From JADLHS01 sp039806955 (lineage in GTDB: Bacteria; Verrucomicrobiota; Verrucomicrobiia; Limisphaerales; JADLHS01), in assembly GCA_039806955.1 (NCBI GenBank), contig JBDHQI010000009.1, forward strand, positions 1 to 64,000: 64,000 nucleotides of DNA, in the 5' to 3' direction. Numbering within the stretch: the stretch's first letter is position 1; each line of letters begins with the position of its first letter. The notes beneath the pieces were generated by a model, which was not told where the DNA came from, made no database searches, and worked only from the letters and a program-made list of their open reading frames with translations. Made by a program: the position numbers and the translations under genes. Shown here in pieces: positions 36,501 through 45,058 of the stretch.

Positions 36501-36846
36501 CCAAAGCCGTCTGGGTGCTTTTGGCAAAGAACTCGAGGGTCAGGGTGCGCGTGTTAGAGAGATCCAAAGCTGCGGTGGTTTGCGCAAAAGCAGCCCCATT
36601 GAACACCGCCGAACTCGAACCGGGGGCGCCGGCTGCGACATCGGCGGCCGTGGTAATGCCGTTAAGAGTAAGGGCATGGTTGTAGCCGGAAGCATCCGCG
36701 CCAGGATCGCCGGACTCAAATTGCCAGTAGGCCAGATTGTCTCCCCGGACGCCCCAAGCGACCAGGCATAGCAAGGCAGCCAGCACGTGAGCGAGCCGTT
36801 CGCGGCACGCGTCGAAGCGGTGGAGGAACGCAGTTCTTTTTTTCAT
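33589..36846 (-). CDS. Large secreted LamG / Ig-like / DUF1349-like modular protein
   Basis: A 1085-residue protein. Signal peptide at about 1-36. A LamG/concanavalin-like domain (about 38-235; NLAYWQFESGD, DGNWHHYAVTMD, LYVDGNHL) is followed by an Ig-like repeat (ISQQPTNTTMLEGNAATF), a SwmB-like repeat, a concanavalin-like module (ADVWGG ... TRGGLMVRED), a second Ig-like and SwmB-like pair, a second module (GDIWGT ... SRGGLMARVS) and a C-terminal FYRLVR ending typical of Verrucomicrobia. No catalytic residues were seen, so it is probably a glycan-binding or surface protein. The GGLM module also occurs in GH84 protein C. ATG at 36846 chosen for the signal peptide. Confidence 0.8.
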   Translation of the reverse strand: MKKRTAFLHRFDACRERLAHVLAALLCLVAWGVRGDNLAYWQFESGDPGADASGYNHALTLNGITTAADVAAGAPGSSSAVFNGAAFAQTTAALDLSNTRTLTLEFFAKSTQTALGMICEHGPDIAGVPGAFYCDFNEGGANFRLTHFSTGFNYAFGSAPVRDGNWHHYAVTMDNRGDVVVFNLYVDGNHLTSVTQAQGVSAPGINDLFNIGARNGSLFFYNGSLDEMRLSDRILDPAAFLRNHYTNVTFGISQQPTNTTMLEGNAATFTVGVSVTNAPVGVVEYQWLRNGLEIPGATDATYITPATSYPDDNNAQFSVRITAAGIFLTNVATSGVAQLTVIEDTTPPVLLGTFAPADNYVTLVFDSTLDPATAANPALYSLNAGATVDTAALIQDRLVVLGVSGLTAPTYTVNFANVSDIFGNTASGSLTGTNNSGLVYTEFGTISVPGYVYTTNTTQTVVAATGADVWGGVDGMGYLYTNLTGDFDLRVRVEHIGGAFNPNTRGGLMVREDTYFGSRNIAALTYVNADNWVVTARTETDGVTTIPGYPGAGLIPRTSPYPNAWLRITRAGNTFRTYYSSNSLDWSSLDGGGITPAVPFADTLLVGMASSQISVAGPPSGPPALFTYSGFRNFVATEGTVVITTQPTNTTVLENRSTSFYVSATLQGGDSSALRYQWLTNGVNVAGATAPTLSLATVPSSLSGAQVRCVVSAGPNIAPLASDTVILTVTPDTAGPVAVTASASALDPYTVFVVFDERLDEGTAADPSRYTLDGGHFVYDATLQPDGRTVTLAVDGLVAPQFQVTATGVTDLAGNPVTQTVTGTIYNLGWTMADIQGAFPTTSSVVGSTPNGFTLQSQFGDIWGTVDSCVFVYQTRTNDFDIAAQIVNITGGADWSRGGLMARVSTDGDSPNLMVGSYSPAQGSYVWTGRSTPGAATAYGLAAQNPSFPDVWVRMQRVGNTFIAYHSADGYHWTQFGEITDMQADSVMLVGIGFSTCMLTDPTLGTIQFEHLGPTVLLPQLLITQSGANVVLSWPTSAVGFQLQQTSQLGTEVNWSAVPNTPTQVADTWQVTLPISGNSFYRLVR

Positions 36847-36911
36847 AGGTGGATTCGGTTGTAACGGTCTTTTGATTGAACATTGAGCATCATGACAAAA
36901 AGCGGAAACCA

Positions 36912-36938
36912 TCGTCTTGGCGTTTAAGGCGGAATGTT
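36912..36938 (-). promoter_or_regulatory. Putative operator motif, copy 1
   Basis: CGTCTTGGCGTTT, two variable bases, GGCGGAAT (plus-strand reading), about 66 nt upstream of the LamG/Ig-like gene. A near-identical copy lies at 40862-40888. Role inferred from position and repetition only. Confidence 0.4.
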
Positions 36939-36957
36939 CTGTTCACTTGGGCGGTGG

Positions 36958-37791
36958 TCACCACCAGAGATAGGTCGGGTCCGGCGGCGGACTGCTGACC
37001 CAGCCCACGATGGCATTGGGAAATTGGAAGAAAACCACGTGCCCATCCGCAAAGAGCATGTTCTGTCGTCGTTGCCCTTTGTAATTGTGCCACCAAGCGC
37101 TTGGATCGTTCATATTGTAAGCGTTGTTTTCCCATTCCCAATCCCCCTGAATGATCTTGTTCACCGGGCTGCGAGCCACAGTGGATTGCCGAATGGGGGT
37201 GGCCCCGTTTGCCCAACTCGGCAGAGTGTCAGCGGTGACATGCGCGGTACGCCATGAATCCGCGTTGTGCTGGGTCACATAACTGTTGCCGTATTCAATA
37301 TAACAATTCTTCGCACCATAATTGGCGTCACCGCGATCCGAGGGGCAACGCCAGGTTTCGCGGGCGGAAACGTAGAGGTTCAACGGTCGGTTGGTGTAGT
37401 CGTTATCTATACCAAAATATGGCACGAGCCAGCTCGTAGTCGGTGTTGGCGCCCCACGCTGACCGCCCGCACCGCCCCAACCACGGATCCGGGGATAACT
37501 ATCATTGTTGTCCTGCACATACATGATCCAGCCCAGACCAATCTGGCGTTGGTTGTTGGTGCATTGCGCGCGTTTGGCTTTTTCTTTGGCGCGGCCCAGA
37601 ACCGGCAGAAGCATGGCCGCCAAAATCGCAATGATCGCAATCACCACCAGTAGTTCGATCAACGTGAATGCTCCGGCAGATCGCTTCCCAGCCGGTAAGG
37701 CAAACGAACGTGCGCTTCGGACTGAATGAAGGGCGTTCCGATCAGCGCGACGGTTTGCCAAAGGAATGAAGATTTTGCAGGTTGTGTTCAT
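36958..37791 (-). CDS. Type IV pilin/pseudopilin-like protein
   Basis: A 277-residue protein with a long leader of about 41 residues and then AFTLIELLVVIAIIAILAAM, followed by LLPVLGRAKEKAKRAQCTNNQRQI and the late MLFADGHVVFFQFP motif. The family is the Verrucomicrobia/Planctomycete pilin-like group with an H-X9-DG-type ending. The gene begins 12 nt after the stop of GH84 protein C and precedes the LamG/Ig-like gene by 111 nt, so it is embedded in the glycan locus. A role as a surface or export partner of these proteins is inferred. ATG at 37791. Confidence 0.88.
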   Translation of the reverse strand: MNTTCKIFIPLANRRADRNALHSVRSARSFALPAGKRSAGAFTLIELLVVIAIIAILAAMLLPVLGRAKEKAKRAQCTNNQRQIGLGWIMYVQDNNDSYPRIRGWGGAGGQRGAPTPTTSWLVPYFGIDNDYTNRPLNLYVSARETWRCPSDRGDANYGAKNCYIEYGNSYVTQHNADSWRTAHVTADTLPSWANGATPIRQSTVARSPVNKIIQGDWEWENNAYNMNDPSAWWHNYKGQRRQNMLFADGHVVFFQFPNAIVGWVSSPPPDPTYLWW

Positions 37792-37803
37792 GATCCGCGT
37801 CGG

Positions 37804-40629
37804 TTAATCGGCTTCTGGACGGACGAGCTTAAAAAAGAGTGTATTTGATGTTGCCGTCACCAGCGCGCGCATATCGGCACCGAACAAAAGCGGAATCGCG
37901 TCCGAAAGCCGCCAGTTCTGGTTGGTGACCAGCCCGGTGGATTCAAACAGCGCGAAGCCCGAACCGGCATTGGTTGGCCATGAAATCGCTACGGTGGCTG
38001 CGTCAACCGCCTGAATGGACAACCGCGGTCCTACCGGTTGATAGGCGCCGAAATCACTGAATAGGAAGCGCACGGGCGCATCACCGCCACCGGCATCCTC
38101 GATGGCGCTGGCGGCCATGCCGACGAGTAATGATGCGGGCAGTTCCAGATGGTTCGACGCAATCAAGCTCCAATCCGGATGTGTGCCACCGAGCAGATTA
38201 CAATAACTCAGGAAGGTTGAGCCTTTTCGTTTCAGTCGCACCCAGGCGTTGGTGGGAAAAACGGAACTTCGCGACGACAAAACCGCAAGCGTGGACGCCT
38301 CCGGCTCCGCCCGCCAACTGGTCATCCAGTTCGGGGTGCCGGCGGGGTACGTTCCGACCATGACATTGCGCGCACCGACGGCGAGCGACTCACGCGCCAT
38401 CAGCCCACCCCGCGTCCACTCGTTCTTGAACCCAACGTCCCGGATGCGCAGCACCCGATCAAAGTCGCCCGTGATTTCTTGATAGACAAAGCTCAACGAA
38501 TCGTTCGTGCCAAAAATATCACTGCCCCGCGAGTAGGTGAGCCATTGATCTGATGGCCACATGGCGTTCGCCTGTCCGGATTCATTCGTAATTCCGATGT
38601 TGGCCGCAACAAATGATGCGATCGGACCGGAGACGGAAAGCGTTCTCGCGACGCCTTGCGCGTCTTTGATGCCAGTGGCGGTCAGCGCAAAGAAATCGGG
38701 CCGCGCCAAACCCGTCGTGCGCAGCACTAAAACATTGGTATCGGGTGCGGGCAACAACTGCCCGCTCAACACCGCCCCGCCCACGAGCCGATAGTTGGCG
38801 GGGTTCGTGGCGGAACTGCGTTCCACACCGTTGGTGAATACCAGTGTGAGTTGTTGTCCGTCCACACTGGCCGCAGTTACCAACCGCAGTCCGCCTGCGG
38901 CTTCCGCCCAGGCGAGATCGTTGGCCACCGTTGTTCGCGCATCGCGAAATTCATCCGGGAAAGAGGCATCCAAGCCGTTGATGACCGCATTTAACCGCTC
39001 GATTAACGCTTGTCGCATCGTCATGTCCGCACTGGAAAGCGCATTGCGAACAGGATTAAATCCCGTGCCACCACCGGTGACAATGAAACCCGGATACAGC
39101 TCAACCAGCTCTTTCAACACCTCGCGCTGCGGTCCAGTTTGCGCCAAAAGCAGAATGGCTTGGCCAATGGAGCGGGCGGGATCATACGCCCACGGATTGT
39201 AAGCGTAGTCGGCACAAGTGGCACGCGGCAGCCGGTCAATTTCGTTTTGTGGACTCATCGGATTACCCATGTAGCCGTCAATAACCTGATGCAGATTCGC
39301 AGCGCGGCCACTGACCGGACCAAGGTGCAAGGTGGGGTTCAGATCATTGACCGGATAGTTGTCCCAGAGAAATAAACGGTGTTGCACCAGGTTGCGGTAA
39401 CTTTGGGCGGCGGCGAACGTGATGCTCGCCCCCACCACGCCATCGCCGGTCCAAAATACATAAACGTCCGGGTGCAACTCTGTAGCAAGGGTCTGTAAAT
39501 ACTGGTGCGCATCGGGATCGTTGCCGCTGCCCCAATACGCTCCGGGACAGAAGATCATCTGCGCTTCGGCATCCTGCTGGCGCAAGCGAGAGAGGACCGT
39601 GTTGACGAGGAAAGCGTGTTCCAGCGCGCGTCCGGCCCAGGCCACGTCATCCACGCAAATGGCGAACCAGCGCACGCCCTGACTCTGTGCCCAGGCATAA
39701 TGTTGATAGAGCGCGTCAATATCGTCCTCGTTGGTCTCAACCAGTGGCCGCGAGGAAAATAACTGCGGATTCATCGCGAAACAAAACGTGATGTCGTTGG
39801 ATTGACAGCTTTGAATCACACCCGCGTACCCAGCTTTCACTGCCGGAGGCAACGACTCCCACCAATTGTTAGCCCAGCCGTTTGGCGGGCGGGATGAGAA
39901 GAGCGACAGATAACCGTTCATCAGAAAATTCATCTTTACGCTTTTAAGAAATGGAATTTCTGCGAGGTATTGCGCCGGATTCCAATTCCAACCTTTGATG
40001 CCGCGGAACGCAAATCCCGGCGCCGGCTGTCCCTCCGGCAACGGTTCGGGGAGGGGGCGCGGCTCGGAAGGAATCGTTACTTGCAACTGACCGGTCGCCG
40101 GCCACGGCGGCAGCCGATAACCGGCCGGCCCTATCGCCGCCCGCGACAACATGAACCAGGGCGGGTTGCCTGCACTGCCAACGGTCTCCACGTTGGCGAT
40201 GGTTACTTGATTGCTACCGGTGTGCAACAGGCCGGTGGGGATGCGGTATTGCCCTTGAAACCATCGTGCATCCGGAAAGCCGCTCCGGCCTTCAAAGAGG
40301 ATTTGCCCGTTGACCGTAATGCGGATGCGACACTGCAAAGGCGCATCGTCATCCATCGCGTCGAGCGTCAGGAACTGACTGTCCTCGGGAACGGTGGCGA
40401 GCTGAAACGTGGCTGTCATGCTGGCGGCCGAGCCGGAAGGTTGGGCATAGACATAATTGACCGGCTGCCGGCCATAAAACGCGGCGCCATAAAGTTCGTT
40501 CGCGCCGCCGTCAAAATCCGTCCCAGAAAAAGTAACCAACACTGAAACCGCTTGCCCCCTGATTTCAGAACAACCAAGTAAAAACAAAATGGATAAAAAC
40601 CGGGGGGCGAACCGTGCGAACCAAGACAT
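37804..40629 (-). CDS. GH84-family beta-N-acetylglucosaminidase-like lipoprotein C with extra modules
   Basis: A 941-residue protein from the ATG at 40629. The N-terminus (FLSILFLLGC) is a lipobox with Cys 20, so it is a likely lipoprotein. Residues about 30-170 match the N-terminal binding-like domain of protein A. The GH84 barrel (about 205-520) has GFAFRGIKGWNW, the Asp pair at 327-328 (ICVDDVAW), FWTGDGVVG, LWDNYPVND and ADYAYNPWAYDPARSIGQAI. A SwmB-like region and a concanavalin-like module (DIFGT ... TRGGLMARES), shared with the protein at 33589, follow. An ATG at 40755 extends the frame by 42 residues but would bury the lipobox. Confidence 0.88.
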   Translation of the reverse strand: MSWFARFAPRFLSILFLLGCSEIRGQAVSVLVTFSGTDFDGGANELYGAAFYGRQPVNYVYAQPSGSAASMTATFQLATVPEDSQFLTLDAMDDDAPLQCRIRITVNGQILFEGRSGFPDARWFQGQYRIPTGLLHTGSNQVTIANVETVGSAGNPPWFMLSRAAIGPAGYRLPPWPATGQLQVTIPSEPRPLPEPLPEGQPAPGFAFRGIKGWNWNPAQYLAEIPFLKSVKMNFLMNGYLSLFSSRPPNGWANNWWESLPPAVKAGYAGVIQSCQSNDITFCFAMNPQLFSSRPLVETNEDDIDALYQHYAWAQSQGVRWFAICVDDVAWAGRALEHAFLVNTVLSRLRQQDAEAQMIFCPGAYWGSGNDPDAHQYLQTLATELHPDVYVFWTGDGVVGASITFAAAQSYRNLVQHRLFLWDNYPVNDLNPTLHLGPVSGRAANLHQVIDGYMGNPMSPQNEIDRLPRATCADYAYNPWAYDPARSIGQAILLLAQTGPQREVLKELVELYPGFIVTGGGTGFNPVRNALSSADMTMRQALIERLNAVINGLDASFPDEFRDARTTVANDLAWAEAAGGLRLVTAASVDGQQLTLVFTNGVERSSATNPANYRLVGGAVLSGQLLPAPDTNVLVLRTTGLARPDFFALTATGIKDAQGVARTLSVSGPIASFVAANIGITNESGQANAMWPSDQWLTYSRGSDIFGTNDSLSFVYQEITGDFDRVLRIRDVGFKNEWTRGGLMARESLAVGARNVMVGTYPAGTPNWMTSWRAEPEASTLAVLSSRSSVFPTNAWVRLKRKGSTFLSYCNLLGGTHPDWSLIASNHLELPASLLVGMAASAIEDAGGGDAPVRFLFSDFGAYQPVGPRLSIQAVDAATVAISWPTNAGSGFALFESTGLVTNQNWRLSDAIPLLFGADMRALVTATSNTLFFKLVRPEAD

Positions 40630-40974
40630 CCCGATCGGCGGCGAAGACTGTTTTTTTGGGGGCCGTCTCGACAAGTTCACTTTTGCCATTGCCAAGTTTG
40701 GCAGGAAGCAACGGTGCAAGGGCGTCAACGAATTATTCGCGAACCACGAAAACATAAAATCATCAAATAATATCCGACTCTTTCACCCCAAACCCACCCG
40801 CTGATTGGTGACGGCAGAGTCGGGCAGCATCTTGCTAAAAAATGTCACAAGCAGAGGCAGTCCGTCTTGGCGTTTGCGGCGGAATTTTATGGCTAACAAG
40901 GAAGCGTAGCTGAAATCAGTGCTACAACAAACCGCGTAAAGACGTTCGTCGCGAAGCCGATAGACACCCCGGGA
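40630..40974. other. Upstream region of GH84 protein C
   Basis: Holds the putative operator copy at 40862-40888 and possible 5' extensions of the GH84 C frame (ATG at 40755). No separate gene is supported. Confidence 0.45.
40862..40888 (-). promoter_or_regulatory. Putative operator motif, copy 2
   Basis: CGTCTTGGCGTTT, GC, GGCGGAAT, TTT (plus-strand reading); the same as 36912-36938 except at three positions. Located upstream of GH84 protein C on the minus strand. Confidence 0.4.
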
Positions 40975-41904
40975 TCAAGGCTTGCGTGACCAGGTTCGGA
41001 AGAGTCGCTTGATGACGGCGTGTTTCGCCGGATTTTTGTCGGCGTATTGGTGGCAGTAAATCAGGACGCCATCCGCGCGTTCGTGACCCAACTCCATGAC
41101 TTGTTCCACATACTCTGGCGTGGAATCACCCAAGCGCGAGTGTCGCGTCGCATACACGTCCACCAGGACGGGAAGGGTCGGACCAAACAGCTCCCGGATG
41201 CGTGCGACTTCGGCGGGCAAAGTGTCCCACTCGCTCAGATTGCTCCCGGCGGATTCGTGGCGATAAGGGAAAAGCAGGCCATCAAAAAACGGGCGATACC
41301 TGGAGGCGAACTCGGGCGTAAGCTGGCGGTAATAAAGACACGGCACAAACGCCAGACGCGGATTAATGGCGTGCGCCTGGGTTTGCAGTGATTGCAGATA
41401 TTCGGGGGTGAAGGTTTTGGCGTTGTAAGCGAAGTCATCCACGCTCCAGGCGACCAGATTGGTTTCGCGCCGGCTCAGTTGCGCGATCTCAATGGCCCAA
41501 CGTTCATAATCGAGTCGGAACGGTTCGGAAAATGTCTTGGCGTGGGGCGGCGACTCGCTGGGCGGTACGAGCGTCACCCACACCTGAATGGCGTGTTCGC
41601 GGGCGCGGGGCAGAAACAATTGCAGGTCACTCCAATCATTCGAGCCGTGCCAGATGAGGAAGTTGTAAGTGCGCGCTTTTATCTCAGTCAACTCGCGCAC
41701 CAAACGTTCAATATCCACGCGCCCATCACTCTGGCGCGGCTCGGCGTCATACGTGCCGAAAGTGTTGCGCACCGCCTCGCGACGCGCATGGGCATTGGTC
41801 TCGAGGTTAACTTCAGAGAATGACTCCGCAGCAATGCCGACAATCGGGAACAGCATTGCCAACCGGAGCGCCGTGAGGCCGCGTTGGTGGAAAAATCGAA
41901 TCAT
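40975..41904 (-). CDS. Secreted TIM-barrel-like protein of unknown function
   Basis: A 309-residue protein with a signal peptide (about 1-26; LAMLFPIVGIAA). Alternating beta/alpha pattern with strands such as TYNFLIWHG, IQVWVTLVPP, LVAWSVDDFAY, RLAFVPCLYY, FDGLLFPYRH, PVLVDVYATRH and DGVLIYCHQY suggests a glycoside-hydrolase-like (beta/alpha)8 barrel. The Asp pair in SVDDFAY at the end of one strand recalls the GH84 layout, but I cannot assign a family. It is the first minus-strand gene of the glycan locus and diverges from the pilin gene at 42154. Confidence 0.68.
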   Translation of the reverse strand: MIRFFHQRGLTALRLAMLFPIVGIAAESFSEVNLETNAHARREAVRNTFGTYDAEPRQSDGRVDIERLVRELTEIKARTYNFLIWHGSNDWSDLQLFLPRAREHAIQVWVTLVPPSESPPHAKTFSEPFRLDYERWAIEIAQLSRRETNLVAWSVDDFAYNAKTFTPEYLQSLQTQAHAINPRLAFVPCLYYRQLTPEFASRYRPFFDGLLFPYRHESAGSNLSEWDTLPAEVARIRELFGPTLPVLVDVYATRHSRLGDSTPEYVEQVMELGHERADGVLIYCHQYADKNPAKHAVIKRLFRTWSRKP

Positions 41905-42153
41905 GCAATTACCCGCGCATGGTTTCGTGCTTTAAGCGGCAGGGCAACCATGAATTTTCCCGCATTTCTCCCACGCCAACTGCACCGGCACGAGGGGAAT
42001 TTCCTTTTATGCTTTGGCGAGCAGCGAGACACAGGCGCGGCCAACGAGGTACAGTTAAGACGTCTTTGCGGTTGTCGGACCGATGCGGGTGAGCTAGCGT
42101 AAATCTGAAGGTTGCCGGATGCCAAACGGAGGTGAGGCAGAATAAATTGGTTT

Positions 42154-42870
<717 letters not shown>

Positions 42871-42894
42871 ACCACTATTCCCGACAAGCAACGC

Positions 42895-43647
42895 ATGACT
42901 TATTATCTTCTCCTGGCAGCGGCTTTGGTGGTGGGTGGAATTGGTTTCTTCGTGCGCCGTCGCGCGGCTGGTCTGGGACAGGGATTGATCATTCTGAGCT
43001 GCCTCGGACTGATCGGCGTGCTGGTCTGGCAGGTGCGCAGCACGATGTTTTCCGACGACGCCAAACCACCTAATCGCGCACTGGCTGTGGTCAGCTTTTC
43101 TCTGGCCAATCAGGTACAGGGCGTCATTGCGGGTCAATCGGGAACGATCGTCATGGTTCTGCCACCCGCCGGAGCGTTGGATGCGGAAACGGCTGAATCC
43201 TACGCGAACGCGCTGCGTGCCCCGCTGCTTCGCGGCCATCCCGAGTGGGAATTGCAAATTGCCAATCTGGATGCGCCAGTCAAAGCGGCGCGCGCCGGTA
43301 AGATTCCCCTGCCCGCGTATCAACAACTCGTCGGGCAACATCCCACCGCCCTCGCGTTCGTCGGCTTTGCCCCCGTGCCCGAGGAGATGGAGACCTTGTT
43401 TCGCACCGATACAAAAACGTCCGCGCCGTGGTTTCTTTACGATCCGCAAGGCGGCACCAACTGGCTGACCGCGCTCAAACAAAAACAGGTTCGCTCGGTG
43501 ATTGTGCCGCGGCCGGATGTGACCCCACAGGCAGCAAGCGGTGTCGCGGGCATGCCCGGTGAAATTTTCGATCGGCTCTATCTGCTGGTCACGCCGGAAA
43601 ATGCGGACCGCCTGACTTCGCAATTGGGCGGGCCAACCTCACGGTGA
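42895..43647 (+). CDS. Membrane protein of unknown function
   Basis: A 250-residue protein not recognised. Two helices at the N-terminus (TYYLLLAAALVVGGIGFFV and LGQGLIILSCLGLIGVLVW) precede a soluble domain of about 190 residues with alternating alpha/beta pattern (GTIVMVLPPAGAL, TALAFVGFAP, VRSVIVPRPD). The domain resembles a periplasmic-binding-like or Rossmann-like fold but shows no clear motif. ATG at 42895, 24 nt after the pilin stop, so the two are probably co-transcribed. Confidence 0.65.
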   Translation: MTYYLLLAAALVVGGIGFFVRRRAAGLGQGLIILSCLGLIGVLVWQVRSTMFSDDAKPPNRALAVVSFSLANQVQGVIAGQSGTIVMVLPPAGALDAETAESYANALRAPLLRGHPEWELQIANLDAPVKAARAGKIPLPAYQQLVGQHPTALAFVGFAPVPEEMETLFRTDTKTSAPWFLYDPQGGTNWLTALKQKQVRSVIVPRPDVTPQAASGVAGMPGEIFDRLYLLVTPENADRLTSQLGGPTSR

Positions 43648-43757
43648 TTTTGCTTGTTCCCTCGGGTGGTTCATTCATAAACGCCATCAGTCCATGCCAA
43701 ACCACACGACGTCGTTGGGATTGGTACGGGAAAAATCAACAGAACTCAAAAGAAGCC

Positions 43758-43865
43758 ATGAAAAAATTCAGCCTTGCTCCATCCACGCGTGTGCGTTGGA
43801 TTTTATCTGCAGCCGCAGGATGCTGCCTGTTGCCTGCAGCGTCAGCGATTCCAATCGGCAGGTGA
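43758..43865 (+). pseudogene. Orphan signal peptide (remnant of a secreted-protein gene)
   Basis: A 35-codon frame with ATG at 43758 encodes a textbook signal peptide (basic start MKKFSLAPSTRVRW, core ILSAAAGCCLLPAASA) and stops about five codons after the expected cleavage site. The following 400 nt show no continuation. This is most simply a broken gene; a bona fide micropeptide is less likely. Confidence 0.4.
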
Positions 43866-44289
43866 CGGCTCAAAAATGCAGATTGATTCAGGCAGGCTTC
43901 CCGCCGGATTGGACCCGAATCACGCAACTTAATAAGTGATCCGATTAACCCGATCGCGATCTCAATGCGTCGAAATAATCCCACAAACAGTAGAAATTAG
44001 ATTGACTTTTCGTCCGATCTACGCTGTAATCAGCGTGTTTCCTGAGTTGTGCGTCCCATTACTGTTGGCGGAATGTCCCGGGCTGTTGTGAAAGATAACG
44101 CGCTTAAATTGAAGTTCAGGACTGAGCCTTCGTGGCCAGCCAAGGCCCGGTTTACTTTCACGACCCAGACCATAATACGATCCAACTACTCAGCCCCCTC
44201 CGCCGCGCTTCCTGACATCGCTCTGCTGCGATCCCTCCACTTTTACACTCAGCTTGAAACCCAAGCTCAAAACCAAACGGAGACCAGCA
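43866..44289. other. Intergenic stretch
   Basis: No gene is supported. It lies between the orphan signal peptide and the start of the next secreted-protein gene and presumably contains that gene's promoter. No clear hairpin or repeat was seen. Confidence 0.45.
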
Positions 44290-44997
44290 ATGAAAACGCG
44301 GGGATACAGAATTGAAGATGAAAGATGGAAATTAACGCGGGAAACGACACAAGGCGAAACGAGCTTTCCGGCGCGCGCTGTGAGACACCGACGGCGCCGT
44401 GATGAAGCACAAAGCGCTTTGGAGCGTCTGTCTGCCGAGCCCAGACCAACACCGCCAGGCAACGACTTGAATCTACCTGCTGGGCGGATGATGGTCCAAC
44501 CTTCTCCCTTACCCGCAGCGGCACGCAGAAGATTTCGCGCCCGGTCTCCGTGGCTTGGCGTCGCAGCGATAATCTCATTGCTCAGTCTCGGCATGTTGTT
44601 CGCGGAAAACTACTCGATTGGTTGGTGGACGATTGATGGCGGAGCCGGCATGAGCACCGGTGGCGTCTATGCCGGCATCGGCACCATCGGTCAGCCGGAT
44701 GCCGGCAGCACGGCCATGACCGGCGGGGCGTTCTCCGTGACGGGTGGTTTCTGGGCGTTGGCCGCAGTGCAAACGTCCGGCGCGCCGTTGCTTTCCATTG
44801 CGCGCACGGCTACGAACACCGTCGCGATCCGGTGGCCCTCACCTTCAACGGGTTGGGTGTTGCAACAGAACACCAACAGCGTCGCCAGTGTGAACTGGAG
44901 CAACGTCATTACGACCCCGCTGGATGACGGCACAAACAAAACAGTCCTCGTCAGTCCGCCCACGGGCAATCGCTTCTATCGGCTATTCAAACCCTGA
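44290..44997 (+). CDS. Secreted beta-rich protein, Verrucomicrobia-type
   Basis: About 235 residues. The recognisable part starts at about residue 85 with a signal-like helix (WLGVAAIISLLSLGMLFA), followed by YSIGWWTIDGGAGMSTGG, IGTIGQPDAG and TGGFWALAAV, a motif set common in secreted Verrucomicrobia proteins, and ends in NRFYRLFKP. The first 80 codons are Arg/Pro-rich and look like translated repeat or leader sequence. The true start may instead be the ATG at 44488 or 44491. It is followed after 61 nt by the YadA-like gene. Confidence 0.6.
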   Translation: MKTRGYRIEDERWKLTRETTQGETSFPARAVRHRRRRDEAQSALERLSAEPRPTPPGNDLNLPAGRMMVQPSPLPAAARRRFRARSPWLGVAAIISLLSLGMLFAENYSIGWWTIDGGAGMSTGGVYAGIGTIGQPDAGSTAMTGGAFSVTGGFWALAAVQTSGAPLLSIARTATNTVAIRWPSPSTGWVLQQNTNSVASVNWSNVITTPLDDGTNKTVLVSPPTGNRFYRLFKP

Positions 44998-45058
44998 ACG
45001 GACTTGCCCCACCTCGAACAAATCAAAAGCTCAACAACACGCACCTGATCCCAAAACC

